Assembly (NCBI GenBank): GCA_902610115.1
Contig: CACLUK010000001.1
Span: 62,001-126,000, forward strand
Direction: 5' to 3'
Length of the DNA: 64,000 nt
From: an uncultured Pelagibacteraceae bacterium
Lineage (GTDB): Bacteria; Pseudomonadota; Alphaproteobacteria; Pelagibacterales; Pelagibacteraceae
Part shown: in pieces, positions 20,871 through 28,283 of the stretch
Position numbering within the stretch: position 1 is the stretch's first letter
Layout: each line of letters begins with the position of its first letter
Notes under the pieces: generated by a model
Database searches by the model: none
What the model was told of the DNA's origin: nothing
The model's input: the letters and a program-made list of their open reading frames with translations, nothing else
Program-made: the position numbers and the translations under genes

Positions 20871-21094
20871 CTAAATTAAGGTATTACATTAAAAACAAGC
20901 TTGAAAAACTATTTTTTCAAATTTTAAGCTAATTCTTATTATTTTGTAAGTATGAGGGATAAAATTCGTGATATTTTTGCAACAGTAACGTTAAATTTGC
21001 TCTAAAAACAGCATATTTAGTGATTTTTAGCATAATTCTTGTAATTTGTCACTAAATTGTAATTACAATTTAAACAATAACACAAAGGAAAAAT
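20871..21094 (+). promoter_or_regulatory. Porin leader and promoter region with nested inverted repeats
   Basis: The longest gene-free stretch in the window. It holds a 9-base inverted repeat (ATTTAGTGA at 21015-21023, TCACTAAAT at 21049-21057) and a perfect 20-base palindrome (21053-21072), whose shared bases make the two foldings exclusive. A CATAAT (21031-21036) could be a -10 element, but without a clear -35. A weak AT hairpin (20901-20920) lies at the far end. The porin has a fair ribosome site, AAAGGA, a few bases before its ATG. Confidence 0.5.
21053..21072. repeat. Perfect 20-base palindrome before the porin gene
   Basis: TAAATTGTAATTACAATTTA reads the same on both strands and ends 22 bases before the porin ATG. 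It could be a dimeric operator or, in RNA, an 8-base-pair stem with a four-base loop next to the ribosome site. Confidence 0.7.
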
Positions 21095-22150
21095 ATGAAA
21101 AATATATCTAAACTATTAGTAGGTATTCTATTTTCTGCATTAGTTATGGCTCCATCTTACGCAGGTGAGATGACAGTAACTGGTGGTGCAACAGCAACAT
21201 ACACTACAAACGGTGATGATGCTTCAAGCGGTAAGAACATAGGTATCTCTAATGAGCTAGACTTCACAGCAAGTGGAGAACTAGACAACGGTTACACGTG
21301 GAAGTACCAAGTACAATTAGATGGTACAAGTACAGCTAACGATGACACAAGATTAGAAGTCGGAACAGACATGGGTACAATTGGTTTGTACGTTTCAGAA
21401 GGTGGATTGTCAGCTGAATTAGCACACGGTGTTGGTGCTTTGGGAGTAGGTTTTGATTATGTGTCTCCTTCAACTTTCGTACACTCGTATGATGTAGATG
21501 GATATGCAAACGTTCAATACCACACGCCAGCTGACCTGTTACCTTTTGGTATCGGTGTTAAGCTTGGTTATGTACCAAACATGAACAATACAACTATGGT
21601 ATCAGCTAAAGAAAGTTCTGGAGTACCAGGAACTCAAGCTGAAGGTAGAACAATGACTATGGCACAAGTAACTGCAGCTCCTATAGATGGTTTATCTATC
21701 AAAGGTTCAATTGCAGAAACTGGCGATGGTACACCAGCAGCAGGTACACACGATGATGGTATCTCAGCTAACCTTGGTGCAAAATACACTATTGGTCAAT
21801 TATCTGTAGGTTACACTGAAGGTGGTTACCAAGCAGCTACAGGTTCAGCAACAAATGACGTAACAGTTTACTATGAAAACAAATTCTACGGATTTCAGTT
21901 TGACGTAAACGATGCTCTTTCTGTTTCATACAATATGGATGAATCAGACAAAAATACTAGAGCAGAAGTTGCGCAAGCAGCAACAGCTGGTACTAAAACA
22001 GTAATAGGTATGGAACAAGAAACTTTACAATTAGCTTACACTGTAGGTGGTGCTACAATTGGTATTGCTGATGTAGAAGTTACAAATGCTGATTACGTTT
22101 CAGGAAAAACAGAAAGTCAAACAGTTATCTCATTAGGAATTTCTTTCTAA
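21095..22150 (+). CDS. Outer-membrane porin
   Basis: 351 residues. A clear signal peptide (KNISKLLVGILFSALVMAPSYA, cleavage after about residue 23) is followed by alternating hydrophobic strands rich in Gly, Thr, Ser and Ala, as in a general-diffusion trimeric porin barrel. The protein ends in LGISF, with the terminal Phe used by the Bam machinery. Codons are richer in G and C than in the neighbours, as expected for a highly expressed gene, and it has its own leader and a strong terminator. Solute specificity cannot be read from sequence. Confidence 0.9.
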   Translation: MKNISKLLVGILFSALVMAPSYAGEMTVTGGATATYTTNGDDASSGKNIGISNELDFTASGELDNGYTWKYQVQLDGTSTANDDTRLEVGTDMGTIGLYVSEGGLSAELAHGVGALGVGFDYVSPSTFVHSYDVDGYANVQYHTPADLLPFGIGVKLGYVPNMNNTTMVSAKESSGVPGTQAEGRTMTMAQVTAAPIDGLSIKGSIAETGDGTPAAGTHDDGISANLGAKYTIGQLSVGYTEGGYQAATGSATNDVTVYYENKFYGFQFDVNDALSVSYNMDESDKNTRAEVAQAATAGTKTVIGMEQETLQLAYTVGGATIGIADVEVTNADYVSGKTESQTVISLGISF

Positions 22151-22168
22151 TTAAATAACTATTTAAAC

Positions 22169-22744
22169 TTAAAAAAGCCGGTTAATTATATTAGCCGGCT
22201 TTTTTTTTATGTCAGACATAACAGCCAAAAATTCAGACCTTACTATTTTTAATTTATTAATATTGGATAGATTGATTCCACCTAAAGGCACTAAAGCTAG
22301 AATACTTCTTAAGGAAAATTGGTTGAATTTATTAATACCTAAGAATGACATTTTAGGCTTGTAAGTAACTCTGAATAATCTTGGAAATAAGATAATGTTA
22401 CAACCTTGTTTTCTTTTTGTTTGAATTTCTAAATAGTTGTGTGCAGACCCTATGATTTCATAGTTCAATCTCTTAAGATTTAAAGGCTTATAACAATAAT
22501 TTTTACTTGAAAGATAAATTCCATCAGAATTTAATTTGACAGCTAGTTCTATATTATTTGCAACAAAAAACTTGACTGTTTTTAACTTACATTTTTTTCT
22601 GAAACTTTTTAATTTTGCAATATCCTCCTGTTTGCCAAGATTTCTATAAATTATTATAAATTTGTTACGTTTTTTAATGTTTATTAATTCTATATCTTTT
22701 ATACTTTCAATAATTAAAAAATATTTTTTTTTTAAAATGAACAT
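22169..22744 (-). CDS. Thiamine phosphate synthase/TenI-like protein
   Basis: 191 residues with the outline of the ThiE/TenI barrel: NSDGIYLSS (the site of the usual 'DG.H.GQ' loop), IIGSAHN (ThiE 'GvS.H.') and VPLGGIN (phosphate loop 'aiGGI'). The His-Gly-Gln of true ThiE is replaced by Tyr-Leu-Ser, so it may be a TenI-like or altered enzyme. Very basic and divergent. Its C-terminal dozen codons are made of the porin terminator. Its ATG abuts the ATG of the yggS gene on the other strand. Confidence 0.7.
   Translation of the reverse strand: MFILKKKYFLIIESIKDIELINIKKRNKFIIIYRNLGKQEDIAKLKSFRKKCKLKTVKFFVANNIELAVKLNSDGIYLSSKNYCYKPLNLKRLNYEIIGSAHNYLEIQTKRKQGCNIILFPRLFRVTYKPKMSFLGINKFNQFSLRSILALVPLGGINLSNINKLKIVRSEFLAVMSDIKKKPANIINRLF
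22171..22208 (+). terminator. Strong intrinsic terminator of the porin gene
   Basis: A 10-base-pair stem (GCCGGTTAAT at 22177-22186, ATTAGCCGGC at 22190-22199, one G-T pair) with loop TAT, flanked by six A on the left and nine T on the right. It could work in both directions. The whole element lies within the 3' coding end of the convergent ThiE/TenI-like gene. Confidence 0.92.
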
Positions 22745-23395
22745 ATGAACAACATAATTGAAAGTTTTGAAAAAATAAATTCTAATATTGGAAGACTGAG
22801 CTTACAAAAGAAGATAAATATAGTCGCTGTAAGCAAAACATTTTCTCTGGAACATATCAAACCATTAATTGAACATGGACATGAACACTATGGTGAAAAC
22901 AGAGTTCAAGAGGCAGTAACAAAATGGAGTGAATTAAAATCAAACAATAATAATCTAAAACTACACTTGATTGGAAAACTGCAAACAAATAAAGCTAAAG
23001 ATGCGATTAGACTTTTCGATTATATCCACTCAGTTGATAGTCAAAAATTAGCAGATGTGTTATCAAAACATCAAACTAACTTAAAGAAGCGTCTTAAATA
23101 TTTTATTCAAGTCAATATTGGTAATGAAATACAAAAATCTGGTGTACCCGTTAACGAGTTAGATTCTTTTTATAACTATTGTGTTAATAATGCTCGTCTT
23201 GATATTATTGGTCTTATGGTAATCCCACCAAACGACAATGATACAAAAAAATATTTCAAGTCTTTAAGTGAATTGAATAAATCTCTGGCTTTACCAGAAC
23301 TTAGTATGGGTATGTCATCTGATTATATAGATGCAATAAAACATGGTGCAACGTTTGTGAGAATTGGCAGCTCTATTTTTGGTTCCCGATCTTAA
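22745..23395 (+). CDS. YggS family PLP-binding protein
   Basis: 216 residues, PLP homeostasis protein (PLPBP/YggS). The PLP lysine is K31 in IVAVSKTF, followed by HGHEHYGENRVQEA, the family signature. HLIGKLQTNKAKDAI, the mid part, and C-terminal LSMGMSSDYIDAIKHGATFVRIGSSIFG are conserved. It buffers PLP and affects amino-acid metabolism rather than catalysing a known reaction. It starts with no leader space from its divergent neighbour and overlaps the convergent YkuD gene by 23 bases. Confidence 0.94.
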   Translation: MNNIIESFEKINSNIGRLSLQKKINIVAVSKTFSLEHIKPLIEHGHEHYGENRVQEAVTKWSELKSNNNNLKLHLIGKLQTNKAKDAIRLFDYIHSVDSQKLADVLSKHQTNLKKRLKYFIQVNIGNEIQKSGVPVNELDSFYNYCVNNARLDIIGLMVIPPNDNDTKKYFKSLSELNKSLALPELSMGMSSDYIDAIKHGATFVRIGSSIFGSRS

Positions 23396-23873
23396 CTTTT
23401 GTATTTAATCTTAAATTTTTAATAATATTTAAAAGATTTTGCTTTGTTATAGCAACACATCCTTCAGTTTTATTAAATTTTTTTTTAGCAACATGTATGA
23501 AAATTGCACTACCTTTGTTCTTAATTATTGGATTCATATTGAAATTTAATACAAGAATTAAATCGTAAGTATTTTCTTTTCTGAAAAGTTTTTCATAGGT
23601 ATAATTGAAAGGTAGTTTTATCAATTTATTATAACTTTTAGACGTAGGATCATTACACCAGCCCATTTTTTTTGTAATAATAATTTTTCTTAATTTAGTT
23701 TTTATTTTTTTTATTCTATCTTTTCTATAAAGAAGGTATTTGATTTTATACTGCCCTACTGGGGTTTTTAGATCTCCTTCTTTTATTTTATACCCAATAC
23801 CTTTTTTACCTATTGCACATTTTACTTTAAAATTGTTAAAAGTAAGATAATTTTTGTTTATTGTAATATGCAT
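23373..23873 (-). CDS. L,D-transpeptidase (YkuD domain)
   Basis: 166 residues. The YkuD active site is complete: H127 in IFIHVAKKKFN and C139 in TEGCVAI; TPVGQYKIKYLLYR near 38-50 is the typical first strand region. Such enzymes make 3-3 crosslinks in peptidoglycan or attach lipoproteins to it. I see no signal peptide with this start, which is odd for a wall enzyme. The ATG overlaps the start codon of the divergent winged-helix gene (ATGCAT at 23868-23873); an upstream TTG at 23876 is possible. Confidence 0.85.
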   Translation of the reverse strand: MHITINKNYLTFNNFKVKCAIGKKGIGYKIKEGDLKTPVGQYKIKYLLYRKDRIKKIKTKLRKIIITKKMGWCNDPTSKSYNKLIKLPFNYTYEKLFRKENTYDLILVLNFNMNPIIKNKGSAIFIHVAKKKFNKTEGCVAITKQNLLNIIKNLRLNTKVKIGNQK

Positions 23874-24476
23874 CAATTAAATGTTCTAATTTTTGGCCCT
23901 TCTTCATTTATATCTACATTAAATGAACTCAAACCTTTTTTAAAGTTTAATCATTTTTCTGATTTTGAGGAGAAAAACTACGACATTATTCTGTTTCACG
24001 AGGAATCTCTTAAAGATAATAAAAAAAAAAATCAGATTAGTAAAAGTCATTCCCTCAAAATTTTTGTTTCTAATAAAAATAAAAAACCATCTATTGATTA
24101 TGATGAGCATTTACAGATCCCCACAACAATTAAAGAAATAAACAATACAGTTGAAAAGATAGTAGCAAAAAAAAAATTTTTCCACAATTCTTCAATTAAA
24201 GTTAAAGAGTATCTAATGGATAAAAATGAAAAAAGGTTATCTAAAGAAAATAATTTCGTCACTCTAACAGAAAAAGAAATTAAGCTTATCGAATTGCTTT
24301 TAAACAGCACTGAACCTATTTCCAAAAATAAAATTTTATCTTCAGTCTGGAACTACTCTACTAATGCTGACACACATACCGTAGAGACACATATATATAG
24401 ACTGAGAAAAAAGATTAGTAAAAAATTTATGGATGAAAATTTTATCCTAAATTATAAAAACGGTTATTCGTTTTGA
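23868..24476 (+). CDS. OmpR-like winged-helix regulator with degenerate receiver
   Basis: 202 residues. The C-terminal part (about 120-202) is a clear OmpR/PhoB DNA-binding domain: LTEKEIKLIELLLNS, then HTVETHIYRLRKKI and the closing wing NYKNGYSF. The N-terminal 110 residues resemble a receiver but lack its acidic pair (FGPSS instead of DD) and the phosphorylated Asp (ILFHEES where ILLD is expected). It is therefore unlikely to be controlled by phosphorylation. No sensor kinase is nearby. Its stop overlaps the start of the ArfA-like ORF. Confidence 0.78.
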   Translation: MHQLNVLIFGPSSFISTLNELKPFLKFNHFSDFEEKNYDIILFHEESLKDNKKKNQISKSHSLKIFVSNKNKKPSIDYDEHLQIPTTIKEINNTVEKIVAKKKFFHNSSIKVKEYLMDKNEKRLSKENNFVTLTEKEIKLIELLLNSTEPISKNKILSSVWNYSTNADTHTVETHIYRLRKKISKKFMDENFILNYKNGYSF

Positions 24477-24595
24477 AAAAGAGAAATAAATTTGCAAAAG
24501 ATTTATTTTCACCTAAGTATAGAAAAAGGGTTATTAAACCTAAAAAGGGTAAAGGTAGTTATAAAAGAAAGAAAGCTAATTCAATTTACTCTTAA
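24473..24595 (+). CDS. arfA: ArfA-like ribosome rescue peptide
   Basis: A 40-residue, strongly basic ORF with a TTG start overlapping the upstream TGA by four bases. The segment FSPKYRKRVIKPKKGKGSYK lines up with [20 protein letters not shown] of E. coli ArfA, including the invariant KKGKGSY. ArfA enters ribosomes stalled on mRNAs without a stop codon and recruits release factor 2. Here the gene has a normal stop, is much shorter than E. coli ArfA (72 codons) and ends soon after the core, like the processed active form. No other start codon is available in this frame. Confidence 0.75.
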   Translation: MKKRNKFAKDLFSPKYRKRVIKPKKGKGSYKRKKANSIYS

Positions 24596-24606
24596 AAATC
24601 TATTAA

Positions 24607-25536
24607 TTAACTTAGCCTTGCTCCAATAATCTGAATAATCTTCGAGGCCATTTCTGCCCCTTTTTCTAAGCTTTCCTTTGTAGATTTATTATTGATAAAA
24701 CCATGTAAAAAACCGCTCGCGAATAGGTCCCCTGCACCAGTTAGATCTTTGATGTGATCAATCTTAAGTGCACTACACTCTGTAACTTCATCTTTATTAA
24801 TTGCAATGGCACCTTTATTACCTCTAGTTACCACAATTAATTTGTTAATATTCTTTGAGAATTCTATTACTTGTTTGAAATCCTTTGTATTTATAAGTGA
24901 CATAATTTCTTGTTCATTTGCAAAAGTAATATCCAGTTTATTTTTGACCAATTCTATAAAATGAAGTTTGTGTCTTTCGACACAAAATAAGTCTGATAGA
25001 GACATGGCAACTTTTCTTGCGTTATTGATCGCTATCTCAAAAGCTTTCTTAGGCTCACCTTCATCCCAAAGATATCCCTCTAAAAATAATATTTCACTTT
25101 TTTTTACTGAAGAAACATCAATATCTATCTCACTGATCTTCCCGGCAGTACCAAGAAAAGTTACCATTGTTCTCTCAGAGTCTGGAGTAACTAATATTAA
25201 GCAAGTTCCAGTAGGTGTACTCTCTTTTTTTTTAGAGTATAAAAATTTAACACTCTCTTTTTTTAAACCATTTTCGTACTTATTACCCAAATCATCATCA
25301 CTTATTTTGCCTATAAAACCTACCTCATTTCCAAGTTGTGAAAGACCAACTATTGTATTTGCAACTGAGCCCCCGGATACAGTTTCCTCTATCTTTAATG
25401 AAGATAATAAATTCTTAAATTCATATTCATCCACCAGTTTCATTGTACTTTTTGTTAAACTATTCTGAGCGATAAATTTATCGTCAACTTTACAAATTAC
25501 ATCAACAATAGCGTTACCAATTCCTAAAATTTTCAT
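24607..25536 (-). CDS. PfkB family kinase (adenosine kinase-like)
   Basis: 309 residues, ribokinase fold. N-terminal GIGNAIVDVICKVDD, the SGGSVANTIVGLSQLG sugar-site loop, and the C-terminal DLTGAGDLFASGFLHG carrying the catalytic Asp are all present. The N-terminal signature and the loop resemble the bacterial group related to adenosine kinase, so a nucleoside or sugar substrate is likely, without certainty. It is separated by only a stop and start from nth upstream. Confidence 0.88.
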   Translation of the reverse strand: MKILGIGNAIVDVICKVDDKFIAQNSLTKSTMKLVDEYEFKNLLSSLKIEETVSGGSVANTIVGLSQLGNEVGFIGKISDDDLGNKYENGLKKESVKFLYSKKKESTPTGTCLILVTPDSERTMVTFLGTAGKISEIDIDVSSVKKSEILFLEGYLWDEGEPKKAFEIAINNARKVAMSLSDLFCVERHKLHFIELVKNKLDITFANEQEIMSLINTKDFKQVIEFSKNINKLIVVTRGNKGAIAINKDEVTECSALKIDHIKDLTGAGDLFASGFLHGFINNKSTKESLEKGAEMASKIIQIIGARLS

Positions 25537-26190
25537 CTATGCTTTTTTTGTTTTAATAGGTTTTCTTCTATTCGGATTACAAGCTTTACATATTTTACAA
25601 GTTATACCATAACAATCTCTAGCTTTACAATATTCACGACCATACCAAATAATTTGTAGATGAAGTCGATTCCAATATTTTTTGGGAAAAATATTCTTTA
25701 AATCTTTTTCTGTTTGAAGAACATTTTTACCATTTGTAAGACCCCATCGTTGGGCAAGCCGGTGTATGTGTGTATCTATGGGAAAGGCAGGAAAACCAAA
25801 TCCCTGAGACATTACAACACTAGCTGTTTTATGTCCGACACCTGGCAGCTGTTCCAGCTCTTCGTATGTTTTGGGCACTTTTCCCTTGTATTTTTTAACT
25901 AATGTTTTTGACAAATAAAAGATACTTTTCGCTTTTACCCTAAAAATTCCAATTTTTTTTATTAAACCTTCAATTCTTCTTCTTCCTAATTTTACAAAAT
26001 GTTCAGGTTTATTATATTTCGGGTAAATTTTTTTAGTAACATTATTAACGTTTACATCAGTGCACTGCGCAGAGAGAAGGACTGAAATTAAAAGAGTAAA
26101 TGTATTTTTATAATTAAGAGGAACTTTAATATTTGGATATGTATTATTTAATATTTTTATAATAAACTTAGCTTTTTTTTTACTATTCAC
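25537..26190 (-). CDS. nth: Endonuclease III
   Basis: 217 residues, a DNA glycosylase/AP lyase for oxidised pyrimidines. The helix-hairpin-helix LPGVGHKTAS holds the catalytic K121, and D139 lies in FPIDTHIHR. The C-terminal cysteines are C188, C193, C198, C201 and C204. The usual [4Fe-4S] pattern in E. coli is C-x6-C-x2-C-x5-C, so spacing is altered here. Overlaps dapB by four bases. Confidence 0.94.
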   Translation of the reverse strand: MNSKKKAKFIIKILNNTYPNIKVPLNYKNTFTLLISVLLSAQCTDVNVNNVTKKIYPKYNKPEHFVKLGRRRIEGLIKKIGIFRVKAKSIFYLSKTLVKKYKGKVPKTYEELEQLPGVGHKTASVVMSQGFGFPAFPIDTHIHRLAQRWGLTNGKNVLQTEKDLKNIFPKKYWNRLHLQIIWYGREYCKARDCYGITCKICKACNPNRRKPIKTKKA

Positions 26191-26963
26191 TTAAAGTTTA
26201 AAAGATCTCTCATAGAATAAAGACCTGGTTTTTTATTAGATAACCACTTAGCAGCAGTTAGAGCACCTTCAGAGTAAAGAGCTCGATCAAAAGATTCATG
26301 GTTTAAAGTAACAATTTCTTTTCCACTAGAAAATGTCACTTCATGTTCGCCAATCACTTCGCCTTTTCTTATAGAGTTAAAATTTATTTTATTTCCGTAA
26401 GGAAATGATTTTTTATTAAGGTATTTTTTTCCTATAATATTATAAAAGTTTTTCTTTTTTCCTAATGCAATTCCTTTACCTAACATTAGTGCTGTGCCTG
26501 ATGGATAGTCTATTTTGTGTTTGTGATGCACTTCATAAATTTTACTCAAAAAACTTTTTCCTAATGATTTTGATGTAATTTCAGTCAGGTATATTAGTAA
26601 ATTTACACCTAAACTCATATTTCCAGCTTTTAAAATAGGAATTTTTTTTGAATGTCCTTTTATCAATTTTTCCTCTTTTTTAGTAAAACCTGTTGTACCA
26701 ATCACAACTTTCTTTTTTTGTTTTACAGCAATTTTAAGAATTTCTAACGTACATTTAGGAACAGTAAAGTCTATAATTATGTTTGTATTCTTAAAAACAT
26801 GTTCTGAATTCAACTCAGGTTTTATTCCGAAAATTTTTTTATTTACTTTTTTGTTTTCAGTAAGAGATACAATCTTAAAAATTTTATTTTTACTTGCCGA
26901 TTTAATGAGCTGTTGGCCCATCCTTCCCATGCATCCTGATATTGATAATTTAATTTTTTTCAT
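26187..26963 (-). CDS. dapB: 4-hydroxy-tetrahydrodipicolinate reductase
   Basis: 258 residues. NAD(P)-binding SGCMGRMGQQL at the N-terminus, GTTGF in the middle, and the substrate motif EVHHKHKIDYPSGTALMLG with the catalytic His and Lys. It reduces the DapA product in lysine and diaminopimelate synthesis. Its ATG overlaps the stop of the upstream small membrane protein (TAATG). Confidence 0.97.
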   Translation of the reverse strand: MKKIKLSISGCMGRMGQQLIKSASKNKIFKIVSLTENKKVNKKIFGIKPELNSEHVFKNTNIIIDFTVPKCTLEILKIAVKQKKKVVIGTTGFTKKEEKLIKGHSKKIPILKAGNMSLGVNLLIYLTEITSKSLGKSFLSKIYEVHHKHKIDYPSGTALMLGKGIALGKKKNFYNIIGKKYLNKKSFPYGNKINFNSIRKGEVIGEHEVTFSSGKEIVTLNHESFDRALYSEGALTAAKWLSNKKPGLYSMRDLLNFK

Positions 26964-27130
26964 TATTTAATTAAGTAAATAATTACAATAATCAGAAGTA
27001 CAATTATAGTCCAGATAGATAAATTATTTAAAAATTGTTTTAACTTATTATTGGTGGATAAAAAACCAGGTAAGATTAAAACAAGCACTGCAATAAGAAA
27101 TATTGCAGACATTATTTGATCAGTACCCAT
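26963..27130 (-). CDS. Small two-helix membrane protein
   Basis: 55 residues with an ATG start at 27130. Two hydrophobic segments (about residues 6-24 and 38-54) are joined by a short polar loop TNNKLKQFLNN, and the protein ends in a lone Lys. The stop and the dapB start overlap as TAATG, and dnaJ ends five bases upstream, so it sits in an operon with both. I do not recognise the family. The coupling to dapB and clean membrane pattern support a real gene. Confidence 0.7.
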   Translation of the reverse strand: MGTDQIMSAIFLIAVLVLILPGFLSTNNKLKQFLNNLSIWTIIVLLIIVIIYLIK

Positions 27131-27135
27131 TTAAA

Positions 27136-28260
27136 CTAGTTTTTCTTCCAGAACTTTTTAGCCTTTTCAAAGAAGCTCTTGATCACTGGATCAGGTTTAT
27201 TAGCCTCTATTTCATTAAATTCTTCTAATATTTCCTTTTGTCTTTTAGATAGCGATGTTGGCACCTGAGTGACAACTCTAATGTAAAGATCGCCAAATAA
27301 ACTTCTTCTTAGAATTGGCATTCCTTTGCCTTTTAATCTAAATTGTTTTCCGTGTTGTGTTCCTGAAGGAATTTTAATTTTCGATTTTCCTCCATCTATT
27401 GAAGGCACCTCCACAGAAGTACCCAGTGCAGCGTCTGAAAATGAAATCGGCAATTCATAATATAAATTTTCGTCTGATCTCTTAAATATATTATGATTAT
27501 CTATGGATATAAATAAGTATAAATCTCCACTAGAGCCACCTTTCGAGCCAGCTTCTCCTTTACCAGATAGCCTTATTCTTGTTCCATCATCCACACCTTT
27601 TGGAATTTTCACTGAGACGTTCTCATTAGCTTGTGTTTTTCCATTTCCACTACAAATATTACATGGTGTACTAATCATTTCTCCATAACCACTACATTGT
27701 GGACAGGTTTGTTGAACTGTAAAGAAGCCTTGATTAGTTCTCACTTTTCCTCTTCCAGAACAGTAATCGCATCTAATAGGTTTTGATCCTTTTGCTGCAC
27801 CACTTCCCGAACATGATTTGCAAGATTTATAAGTTGTATACCTTACATTCTTTTCAGTTCCTCTGTAGGCATCCTCTAAGCTTATACTGACATCGTATCT
27901 TAAATCATTTCCTCTATTACTAGTTCTTCTAGAGGAACTTCCACCAAAATCACTAAAGAAATCCTCAAAAATATCTGAGAAAGAGGAACTATCAAATCCT
28001 CCAAATCCTTGAAATCCAGCTCCGCTCCCCCCACCTTCAAAAGCGGCATGACCGAATTGATCATAATTAGCTTTTCTTTTATCATCAGAAAGTATGTGGT
28101 ATGCCTCGCTAGCCTCTTTAAATTTTTCTTCCGAAGCCTTATCGCCCTTATTTTTGTCTGGATGATATTTTAATGCTAATTTTCTGTAAGCTTTTTTTAT
28201 ATCGTCTTTTGAAGCCCCTCTCGGGATACCTAAGACATCATAACAATCTCTTTTAGCCAC
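27136..28260 (-). CDS. dnaJ: Chaperone DnaJ
   Basis: 374 residues. J domain with HPD, Gly/Phe-rich linker, then four zinc-binding repeats ([32 protein letters not shown]), then the C-terminal substrate domains. It delivers clients to DnaK and stimulates its ATPase. GTG start, preceded by a strong ribosome site AAGGAG (28268-28273) seven bases away, one of the best in this window. Second gene of dnaK-dnaJ. Confidence 0.98.
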   Translation of the reverse strand: MAKRDCYDVLGIPRGASKDDIKKAYRKLALKYHPDKNKGDKASEEKFKEASEAYHILSDDKRKANYDQFGHAAFEGGGSGAGFQGFGGFDSSSFSDIFEDFFSDFGGSSSRRTSNRGNDLRYDVSISLEDAYRGTEKNVRYTTYKSCKSCSGSGAAKGSKPIRCDYCSGRGKVRTNQGFFTVQQTCPQCSGYGEMISTPCNICSGNGKTQANENVSVKIPKGVDDGTRIRLSGKGEAGSKGGSSGDLYLFISIDNHNIFKRSDENLYYELPISFSDAALGTSVEVPSIDGGKSKIKIPSGTQHGKQFRLKGKGMPILRRSLFGDLYIRVVTQVPTSLSKRQKEILEEFNEIEANKPDPVIKSFFEKAKKFWKKN

Positions 28261-28267
28261 AGGACGT

Positions 28268-28273
28268 CTCCTT
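28268..28273 (-). promoter_or_regulatory. Ribosome binding site of dnaJ
   Basis: AAGGAG on the minus strand, seven bases before the GTG start at 28260. Most genes here have no clear Shine-Dalgarno, so this supports the GTG choice. Confidence 0.75.
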
Positions 28274-28283
28274 ATTTTTTATC

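Noticed and set aside
20952-21005. A 17-codon ORF upstream of the porin
   Set aside because: No ribosome site, no recognisable sequence, and AT-rich DNA often gives such short frames. I treat it as chance.
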